The notes below the pieces were generated by a model. The model saw only the letters and a list, made by a program, of their open reading frames with translations, was not told where the DNA came from and made no database searches. Shown here piece by piece: positions 47,001 to 55,475 of a stretch of 64,000 nt of DNA; positions within the stretch are counted from its first letter, which is position 1, and every line of letters begins with the position of its first letter. The stretch comes from Cyclaneusma minus (lineage: Eukaryota > Ascomycota > Leotiomycetes > Marthamycetales > Marthamycetaceae). The position numbers were made by a program, and so were the translations under genes. The stretch spans positions 1,270,428-1,334,427 of the forward strand of contig JAKZHN010000011.1 of assembly GCA_037179335.1 (NCBI GenBank). Reading direction: 5' to 3'.

Positions 47001-47330
47001 GCTGCTGCTGTCTTTGTTTCCTATTCTTGCCACTGAAGGGTGCTGCTGTCCTGAACGGCGGGTACTTACTCCATGTGTTGCATGTCAAGGCAAGGAGGAG
47101 GCAGGCATGGCAAAGAACTATCATGGCTATAAAAAGGCTTTGATTCCCCCTTCCCTGCTTCTTTTTAAAGCACAAAATCTATCAGTCTTCCTTCATGTGG
47201 TGACCCGAGCGCGCACCCATATTCACTTTGGACTACCTTACGGCCCAATCCGTCAGGAGCTTCAAGGAAAGAGTGACATTGTATGGACGAGCAGATGATG
47301 TGAAACGTCTTGTAAAAAACTGCCCTTCTC
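44085..47330 (+). repeat. Eleven-unit tandem array with plus-strand TATAAAAAG boxes (array B)
   Basis: TATA boxes recur near 44134, 44473, 44779, 45070, 45379, 45599, 45879, 46189, 46491, 46808 and 47128. Most are 280-340 bp apart, with one 220-bp interval. The best copies read GGCTATAAAAAGACC; 44473, 45070 and 45599 are decayed. About 20-50 bp downstream is a pyrimidine block (CTCGACTGTTTCTTCT), then GTGGTGACC..GCGCGCACCCA and CACTTTGGACTC. Near the unit end, one or two CTGCTGTCG motifs precede an AAGGAGG block and the next TATA. The first unit alone also has CACGTG (44096-44101) 32 bp before its TATA. No open frame is shared by units. Orientation is opposite to arrays A and C. Confidence 0.68.
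44096..44140 (+). promoter_or_regulatory. E-box plus TATA core-promoter-like module
   Basis: CACGTG at 44096-44101 and TATAAAA at 44134-44140, 32 bp apart. The same pairing occurs at 30656/30693, with a 31-bp gap, and on the minus strand at 31705/31674. CACGTG is the general binding site of fungal bHLH factors. Activity here is inferred from spacing only. Confidence 0.4.
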
Positions 47331-48164
47331 TTGCCTAGCCGACATTTTTGCTAAGCTCAAGGGACCGAACATGCTCCCCCGTTCCAGCAGCAAGCGTGAG
47401 GACAAGTAGACGCCGCCATATCCCCGTCCACCTGTCGAGGGACCGAGCTGCTGTCGTCTCAGACGATCTGACGACATTTGGACTTGTTCGTAGAGACACT
47501 GATTTGTAGCTGATGAACTCCGGCGGAACAGCCGCTTAGAAGATGGGAACGATTACATTGTGATTCAGTTCATAAGGCGTGTTTGTAGCGATCCCCTAAT
47601 TAATATGATCGCTGGCAGTAGCACTGACGCCCACTGAGCTGGTGAGTATCGGGCCAAAATCTGAAGATCCTGAATTGGTTCTTGCAGAGTGTGGTAACAT
47701 ATGGTTTGGGGACTTGGGAGTCGCCGCCGCGTCAAGACTAGGTCACTACGCCTTGACATCGCAGCCGCTAAAACCTGAGGGGAAAATCGGTTAGTCAGCA
47801 CTAGCCCGGTTTTCAAACCAGATTCTTTCACCATCCTATTAAATTTCACTTTCCGCCTGGGTAGAGATGAGATGATTTCTGATCGGAAGATGGAACTCGA
47901 AGTTTTGTGAATTGGATTGAACTATGGGTAAGAGCATGCGCCCAAGACCATCAGCATGGTCAAACTGCACCCAAGCACCGAGAAGCTGGATGATGTGGAT
48001 GTTGGAAGTTGCAGAATAGAGCAAGGCAACGCACAACCCCGAAAGCTCAACCATAGGCGAAGGAACAAGACCCCGAGATGTCCCACTTCTGCTCAATGCC
48101 TTCTTCTTGCTACTCTTCTCATCTTGGGGTCCTCTAAGAGCCTTTGAAAGACGCGGCCGCAGGT
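47331..48164. other. Spacer between array B and the leftward BTB gene
   Basis: Mostly the 3' flank of the BTB-like gene. Frames on both strands lack recognisable features. No array unit recognised after about 47330. Confidence 0.45.
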
Positions 48165-49270
48165 TCATGTCTTTGAGGAACGTTGAAAATCCTCCAGTTT
48201 GAGGCCCCCAAGCACATCTTCGACCTGGATCAGGATGTCACTGATCTTCTCTGCGACCATTGCAGCGTAATTGCTATACTCACAATGGTGGCCGGTGTTT
48301 CTGTAACAGAATGATGCTATGTCATCGAAGTTGATAGCCTCTGAGATTCCTCTGAAGCTTATGCCAATAAACGGCGGGCTCGGTGAAGGCCAGATTCCAG
48401 CCTGGATGCGGGCTCTAATGAGGGTTCCAAGCATTAATGCATCGCAGTCTTCGTCACATCGTACTACTGAGTGTTGTTGGTATCTGTCCGTGGACTCGAC
48501 GATGTAGTCCAGTATGTCCTGGATGCCGTCGGCTCTTGCCTTTGCCATGGCATCTACGCCTCATTAGTATATAGCTTCTAGTTAAAGGGCGATTAAGACG
48601 AACCCATGACAGTAGGTGGCAGAGGAAGCCTGCCTTCATACTCATCCGGCGGATTGAACAGGTCAGGACTGTGGACTATGAGGAATTTGGTCAACTCCTC
48701 AAATTCATCTGCTAGTCCAAAGACCCAGAAGATGGTCAATAGGAGCATGTCACTCTTCCTTGCTTTTGTCTTTCGTGGAGACCATGGCAGCTTTAGTGTC
48801 TGAACCCACATGTCGGTGAAAAACTCAGTTCTACCATGGACTTGATACTTGTCGACCAGGATGGCAAAGTCTGCCAGCTCCTTTGTTCCAAACTGCTCGT
48901 CAAGTGTATTTGGCAGTCCTTTCGTGTCGGCGTGGATAATGGACATCAAGAGCGCCATAGCTTCTGGCTCGTCTTCTGGGAGTGGTAATTCGAGACAACC
49001 TTTTTCACGGAGCGTCTGTGCCTCCGCAAAGCCACCGGTAAGCATGGCATCAAAAACAGGTGAGGCAAGGGCTAGGTGTTTCGATGACACCCGCATTCTG
49101 CATTCGGTTTGTTCTTGTTGTTCGTTTTCGACCGGGGCCTCGGGGATCTCGTCGTCGTTGTCAAGGAGTAGGTTACCTGACGGGGAAGAGACTGGTTTTT
49201 GAGGGTTCTGGTATTTCAGGACGAGGGTCACGTCGCCCCTTGGGTCCCAGACGCGGTAGCCGAGTGCCAT
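48165..49270 (-). CDS. Fungal BTB/POZ-like protein, leftward paralog
   Basis: Two exons (49270-48604 and 48553-48165), joined in phase 1 by a 50-bp intron, give 351 residues. The N terminus reads MALGYRVWDPRGDVTLVL, then a BTB-like core (MRVSSKHLALASPVFDAML, ..LELPLPEDEPEAMALLMSIIH, ..LADFAILVDKYQ). This is the usual signature of small fungal BTB/POZ proteins, which act as dimerisation or adaptor modules. Exon 2 is an alpha-helical C-terminal half containing CDEDCDAL. The frame stays open far upstream of 49270 but without ATG, so the first ATG is taken; an upstream 5' exon is possible. It is paralogous to the divergent gene at 51086-52611, sharing domain order and intron position (phase 1, right after the LPLP..(T/D) block). 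Its molecular partner is unknown. Confidence 0.78.
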
Positions 49271-51085
49271 CTTGCGGTTCAGGTGACTGCGGAATGTGTT
49301 TTGTTGACTGGTACTGCGAACAGATTGATCATTGGTGGACGAGAGTTGGAGACGTGCCGTCAGGAAAGCATCGATGTCAAGAGAGCGTGTTGTTGGAACT
49401 TGGTCGCCGGCAAACGCTCGACTTCGTGGGAGCGCAAGTTGACTGTTGACCGAACTCGAAGAGGCTTCAATGCGTCGCTCGAGGGAATGTTTTATGACCT
49501 GACTGCTGTCTTCATGCCCCTTGGATTGCTGAGCCTCAGACCATAGATGAGACCTTTGGGCTTCTTTATCAAGAGTGCATCCAGACTCCAGAGGGACCGG
49601 TAGGTGAGTGAGTGAGTCGCGACTTGCAACAGTGGCGGCGCAGCCGGGCAGTGCGCTAAAGCAGACCCCAAACTCTAATCCACCCAGTGCCTTCAAATTA
49701 TCAGAAAAAGATCGGACTGCTCAATTGGACTTAGCTCCTGTTTTCGCACTAAGAACAGACGTTTCGCAATGCAACTAATAATCTTCAATTCTCATACGTC
49801 GAATTTTTACTTGAGTGTAGATGGGAAGATGATTGAGGTCAGTCGTATCAACCCTCGAAAAAACTTAGTTATAAGCTAGACTTATATTCGATGATAAAGA
49901 ATTATTAGCCCTAGATCCGGAATTCGCCATTTAACTGGATCGGAAAATGACTATCAGGCGATTTTTTCTTAATATTCCAAAAACAGTTGAACTCCTAGCC
50001 TTACAAAGTTGTGATTGAATCTTATATGACCTGACGCTTAGAACAGTAATTTACAATCACTCAAGATGAACAGCATTGTCCTGTCAAAAAGAGGCCGACT
50101 GCTTACAGGAGGCCCTTATTTTTCAGCTTCCTACTTGGTGACATACAAGTGCATTGCCATCACACCCTAACCCCCCTGAGATCGAGGCTTTCCAGACGTA
50201 ATTTTAGACTCACGAATACCTACCTACACCTGCAGAGGACGCATAAAAAATGTGCTAATACTTGCTGAAGGTATCAGTTGACAGGAACATCAGCTGGTAT
50301 TACGCCCCGCCTCATGTCCACAATCTGAGGCTTGTGCGGCCAAGCATATCGTATCTCCTAGCATAGGTAGTCATACATGTGGTATCCCATACCACTTGGA
50401 GGTACCCATGAGGTAGATCTTGTGACCACATAGACATATATCGTGTACAAGGTAGTAATGCGTGCCGAGTCCCATCCACTGACAAGCTGCAAACGCCACT
50501 GACACAGGATAGAAAAGCAAGAATCATAATCTCCCTCCTATACCTCAACAGCCCCCTTGACATGCAGAAGTGAAGAAGAACTCGGGTATGAAGCAGAGTG
50601 ACGAGGGGTCGGTAACGAGTTCCAGAGCACAAGAATGGCTGGCGGTGCACGCTGAGTGGAATTCTGGCGTAGGAGTCCGGGACAATGTCAAAGGGAACCG
50701 TTGCTTTATGAAACTGATGTGAATTTGCATGAGGAATCGTCAACTGGGAAAGGAGCTCACCTCACGCAGGAGTCTTGTGAAATTTCCCAACATGACAGAA
50801 CCAGACCTTCGCATGTAGGAGTGCTGTCCGGGAGGTAGGTTCCTGTCGCTAACCCGAATCTTCTCAACTTTCCAAACACGCTCGCGGTAAGCGACATCCG
50901 CCTTTGTTATTTTGGACGCGCCGGAAAACTTAAGCGCGATCTTTCCGCAACGCGATCCGTCTTCCCCAAAGCAAACACGGTTTTGTCTGACCGCGCAGTA
51001 AACAACTCCGCTTGCTCCGCGACATCAACCTCCTTCAACCCATCCGCATCACCGACCACCCGTATCAACAACCGAACGCCACATC
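49271..51085. promoter_or_regulatory. Divergent upstream region between the two BTB paralogs
   Basis: 1.8 kb between head-to-head paralogs. 49740-50100 is AT-rich. A perfect small hairpin, GTGGTAT-CCC-ATACCAC, lies near 50380. No gene is supported. No large inverted repeat was seen, so the paralogs no longer share visible flanking sequence. Confidence 0.4.
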
Positions 51086-52611
51086 ATGAGCATCGCCTCC
51101 CACGGAGGAATGAGCCGGCTGGCTCGATTGCCGGATTCGTTCCTGTCATCGCCCATTCTCGCATCCTATGGCTCTCCGCGCAAGGGACGACAGAACGCAT
51201 CCAAGTCCTCGACCGACAAGTACACATTCGACCCAGATGGCGACGTCGAGCTCATCATCGGTGGTCCAGAAGAAGACGGTCCGCAATTAGATCGCAGCCC
51301 CGAAAAAGCTGATGACGAGCAGAACAGTTTCTGGGGACCTTTGAAGGCTGGTTTCGGGCAAAAACTCGACAAGAAGAAGGACAAGGACCCCAAAGCCAAG
51401 CCAGCGCCTGCTGCCAAACAAGAACGCGCTTCCTTGAATTCTGACTTCCGCGCTGAGTGGGACAAATTGAAAGCCACGTCGGTGAACATGAAGGTTTCGT
51501 CCAAGTGTCTCGGCCTCACTTCGCCGGTCTTCAAAGCCATGTTGTCTCAGTCTGAACCTGTCTTCCTCGAGGGCCACACTCTTGCTGCCACTGGACACCT
51601 CGACCTCCCACTTCCTGACGACCATCCAGTTGCGCTGAAGCTGATTATGAACATCGTCCACTTCCGTTTCGAACGAGTGCCGAAGAAATTGGAATTTCAT
51701 ACGCTTCTAGCTGTTGCTATCATGGTCGACAAGTATCATTTCCGACGCCAGCTGTTTGTCCCTTTCTGCGAAGAGTGGATCATCAATTTGAGACCCGAGT
51801 TCCCCACAATTGCCACCAAGCTCCCGCGAGAGCGTGGCGTTGCTCTCAAGTGGTTGACAATCTTCCACGTCTTTGGTATCAAGGAGGAGATCAAGCACCT
51901 ATCAGCCATGATGATGTACCAGGGCGACGATACTGTCTGCTGTGACGAAGATGACCTGCCCTTGCCCGATCAGCTCCTGGGTAAGTTTTTCTAGCTGCAT
52001 AGAAATCTCATTAGCCTGTACTAACAGTCATAGAAACGATCGAGGGTCAACGAATCGAAGCTATCAAGGGCCTTGTTCACGACATGATCAGCATTGTCGA
52101 GAAATTCACCAAGAACAACAGGTGTTTTTGCCCACGAGCTGATGGTCGACATGCGGACTGCGACGCCATGAGTTTCGGAAAGCTCATGGTCCTCCTTACC
52201 AAAGCAAAGCTCTGGCCCAAACCCAGCGAGCCCTTCAAAGGCCTGAACTTCAAAAGCCTGGAAACCCAGCTCGTCAAAGCCCAGCTCAACGGTCTTTGCC
52301 AGACAGAACGCGACTACCTGACACACATCCCTACCGATCAAAAGGCTGCCGAAATGCACGCACAGATAGTCGTGGATCAATCAACCCGAAACTCCCCAAG
52401 TAAGAAGAAGCAGGCGATAACCATCGACGAAGCCTGGAAGGAGGCGGTGCAAAGCTTGAAAATGGTCTTGGACACGAGAAAGGACAGGACGGACACATAC
52501 AGGGTCTCACTGAATGCTTGCAAAGGTTTGAAGCCCGAGATCAACCGGATTGTCTGCGAGTGGGAGCGTATCCTTCACGGCCTCACGGTGACCTACGCTT
52601 GGAACGGCTAG
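51086..52611 (+). CDS. Fungal BTB/POZ-like protein, rightward paralog
   Basis: Two exons (51086-51980 and 52034-52611) with a 53-bp GTAAGT..TAG intron give 490 residues. After a ~45-residue basic leader come the family start (YTFDPDGDVELII), a Lys-rich insert absent from the paralog, and a BTB-like core (VSSKCLGLTSPVFKAML, ..LDLPLPDDHPVALKLIMNI, ..AIMVDKYHFRRQLF). The C-terminal half (exon 2) is helical and contains a CFCP..RHADCDAM motif and a long Lys-rich helix region. BTB domains mediate protein-protein contacts; no DNA-binding or kelch repeats are present. It is longer than its neighbour, mainly at the C terminus. The ATG at 51086 is the first in frame and is followed by coding-like sequence. 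Confidence 0.82.
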
Positions 52612-53468
52612 TGTTCTAAGCACACTGTTCAGATCATTGATGTGCTGCAGCTATTGCTAGGAGTTAGGTGTGGGTGCTGCAAATCTTCCAACCGTTCCAA
52701 GGGACCCTGTTCAGATCACCAACGATGCTGCGAGCTACTGCTACGACTTTTGCTTGGGTGTGGACACTGAGAGGCTTGTGGGTGTTTGAAGGAGACTATG
52801 TTTCTCAAGGAGACCCTGTTCGAGTCACTGAGCTTGCTGCTGCTCTCGACAACTTGACCTATCTTGAGTTCTTTGCATGGCTGCGGATACTGCAAGTCTT
52901 TCGGGCTTTTCAAGGAGCAATTATTCGGGTCACTGAGAACCTCGCTTCTCTCAACGGCTTGTCCTCATTATGGTCCTACGTTCATCAGGAACATGTCAGA
53001 TAAATGCGAATCGATTGTCCTCAAACTACTGCTGATACTGCTTCCGTGACAAGTGTGATGAGAAGACGAGACAATTCAACTTCCAAGTGAGATCTCTGGT
53101 GTCCATTACGCTGCGTGCACGCAATGAAATGGCTGCACAATATGGAACCGCCTACTACAGTGACATTATGTAATGACTTCTTTTCAGCTCTGGGAACTTG
53201 AAATTATCAATGAATCCAGCTGCCCAACTTTGCATTTTGTTACCTCGCGGGGGCCTCAATTCCACCCAGCACTTCAAAGACTAAGATCTCCAATGCCACC
53301 ATCAAGCAACTCCACCAAACTGCCCTCCTGCATACCCAACTCCACGTCATCCCTCAACTCTTGCTGCAACAACTCGTCCCCATCCACCACCTCGTTCATG
53401 CCCTCCCACATCTCCATCCACGAGTACTGCCAATGACTGTCCAACCACTCCATCATCCTCTCAATTTT
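52612..53468 (+). repeat. 3' flank of the BTB gene with four diverged short repeats
   Basis: A block like AAGGAGACCCTGTTCGAGTCACTGA recurs with diverging copies near 52620, 52698, 52807 and 52907, spaced about 80-110 bp. Through part of it (52668-53003) a frame stays open, but its encoded repeats show no family. The rest, to 53468, holds a minus-strand 60-codon frame (53274-53456), discussed with the next gene. Confidence 0.45.
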
Positions 53469-54137
53469 TCACTCCTTCTCCTGCTTCGTGAACAGCATAC
53501 TGTTTCTATCATAAAAGACCAGCTCGCCCTCGCGGACCTCACGACCAAGCTTCTTGCGAATAATCTTGCCTCGCGGACTCATCGTCTTCCCGGTACCTCC
53601 GAAAGTTCCGCCATATGTAGCCACTTCTGCTTGTTCAGAGGAATGTGCGTTGCTAGACTCAAAGAGGGTTTCGGTGGTTACAGGCTCGTTCTCTTTTTCC
53701 GAGGACTGGTCGCTGGTCTGGTGATTCTTCATGGCAGTCGGTATTCAAAGAACTAGAAAGCGTGTTCGATCCGCCGGCATGCTGCTTGTACCGCCATTCC
53801 ATCTGAACAGCTCCAAACGTAACTCTGTCCCATTCTACAAGACTTCTCTGTCCCATCATTGCCTCTGCAGCGCCCCTGTAGTCGGTGTATCCATGCGCAA
53901 TATGTGGCACCAAAACCCTAGAGAAAAATTCTTGCACTTCCTTGATCCAATTCTTCCAATCTGTATCGTCCGCAGTGCTATCCAATCCGTCAGCATCCAG
54001 AATTTCCAAAAAGCTCTGAGACCGTGATATCTCGAAATTTATTCTACATACGCCACCATTCCTTACCCAACGGGCCGGTTTCGAGGAGCTGGTGTAGGAG
54101 AGCCCGGTGCCAATGGTCTTTTGGCCCGCGGTTCCAT
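53469..54137 (-). CDS. Hypothetical protein, uncertain gene model
   Basis: A model with three exons (54137-54067, 54013-53792, 53712-53469) gives 178 residues. Exon 2 is the best-supported part: a continuous, protein-like frame with acidic and aromatic residues (DWKNWIKEVQEFFSRVLVPH). Intron 1 has GTAAGG..AG; intron 2 (GTACAAG..CCAG) is weak and is needed only to reach exon 3, which is Ser/Glu-rich then basic (GKIIRKKLGREVREG). Without intron 2 the frame ends about 50 codons after exon 2. The final TGA (53471-53469) is followed in frame by another open stretch to 53274 (MMEWLDSHWQYSWMEMWEG...), so the true C terminus may lie there. No family recognised. Confidence 0.4.
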
Positions 54138-54423
54138 TGTTACAAGGGGAGCGTGAAAGTGATTGTGTGGGTGTGGAATCAGTTGGTGGTATGGCGGAGA
54201 AAGAAGATGAAATTTGCGCGTTGTTTACAAATTTGGCAAGCGACGCAGCTAGCTGAAATCAGCATGACACATTTAGCGGTGGGCAGATGCTCAATAAGAG
54301 GAGACGGCCAGGCTGGAAGTGACAGGTTGGTTGTCCAATATCCAGTGATGATAGATAAGGGGGCGACTGGGGTATCATATTGGCAGACATAGAAGAAGAA
54401 AGCAGAAACTGAATTGTGATATA
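54138..54423. other. Upstream region of the hypothetical gene
   Basis: 286 bp between the hypothetical gene's start and the MITE. No features recognised apart from the adjoining TA target site. Confidence 0.4.
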
Positions 54424-54628
54424 CAGTGGGACAACAAAAGTCTGCACCCCCTTCCTGATTTCGAACTCGTGGCAGTAAGCAGCCATTTATTCTTAATCTT
54501 TAAGAATACTCTCAATCGTTGTGGACATTTATAATTACTGGGATTATTCATAATTACTAGAAACATCCGCAATCACTGGGAATATTCCGAATTATCAAGG
54601 GGGGGTTCAGACTTTTGTCGCATAACTG
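54424..54628. mobile_element. Non-autonomous Tc1/mariner-like MITE, copy 2
   Basis: A 205-bp element flanked by TA (54422-54423, 54629-54630). Terminal inverted repeats of about 28 bp share CAGT at the end, an identical ACAAAAGTCTG core and a run of C/G (left ACAACAAAAGTCTGCACCCC, right GGGTTCAGACTTTTGTCGC). The interior has 18-20 bp units ending in GGGAATATTCCGAATTATCA, as in the copy at 35.5 kb. No coding capacity. Confidence 0.75.
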
Positions 54629-55475
54629 TATTGTCAAGGACTCAACATACATGATAATCTAGATATTTGCTTCTATATACAAGTCAGTGAACTAAAAAGA
54701 CCCCATTTTCTCACAGGTGCTGGTCATTGACATAGCATATAGTCGCGAAGACTGGTTTGCGGCTTGAATCTTTTGAACACTCGCAGAAATCACTTGAAGT
54801 TATCCTCTGAGTCATTATTCAAAACCTGCATATAAACATCACGCTTTGTTGCAGATATCATGTTCTGAAAAAGAGTCACCGCGCGCCCAGGGCGACTTTC
54901 TACTTCCCTCTGCTGCTGCCTGCATGCTGCTTCCCGAAGCCCCGTCGCGCGGCCCCACGTTTTCTCGGCTTTGCAGCAGGCAACAGAGCACAGCGAAAAG
55001 TGAGCTTGGTGATCTGATCAGCCCCTTTATCCCCGATATTCAGGCATCTGTTCTGGTTTCTATCTACACTCATACTCACTCTCACTTCCTTCTAATTCCT
55101 CCGTTACCCCCCTGGCACTAGGTATGTAAAGTCTACGACATTGACATCATTTCGTTATGGGTGGTCTATCCTTCCTGATCATCCAAAGAGATTCCCGACG
55201 CCATGCTCGTAACGCAGTATAACCGCCGAAAAGTAGCCAAGAAGCTGAAAAAGTGCGCATGCTTATCTGAGGTATTCCCAAACAAAGTCAAAGCCTAGCC
55301 AGGCGATACTGATCGCTCCATACTGGAAAAATGGGGTACTTCCACAAGCCGAATAGCCGCCAATATAGATCGTCCATGTCATAGAAACCAAATGAGCGGT
55401 TGAGTGCAAGTGGAGATGGGAGGAGAGGCACGACAGGGCCAGCATCATGACCAGTCTGCCCCCAAAAGGCGGAAA
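54629..55475. other. Spacer before the phosphate transporter 3' end
   Basis: Short CT-rich frames only (54846-55121 +). No gene or repeat supported. Confidence 0.45.

Noticed and set aside
30560..47330. Interpretation of the arrays as rDNA spacer repeats, CRISPR or a centromere
   Set aside because: No rRNA genes nearby, units far too long and variable for CRISPR, and nothing in the sequence marks centromere function.
49271..49696. N-terminal extension of the leftward BTB protein
   Set aside because: The frame is open but contains no ATG and is not similar to the paralog's leader, so the ATG at 49270 was taken.
54440..54490. tRNA-like TTCGAACTC word near 54460
   Set aside because: No cloverleaf could be built around it; it lies inside the MITE.
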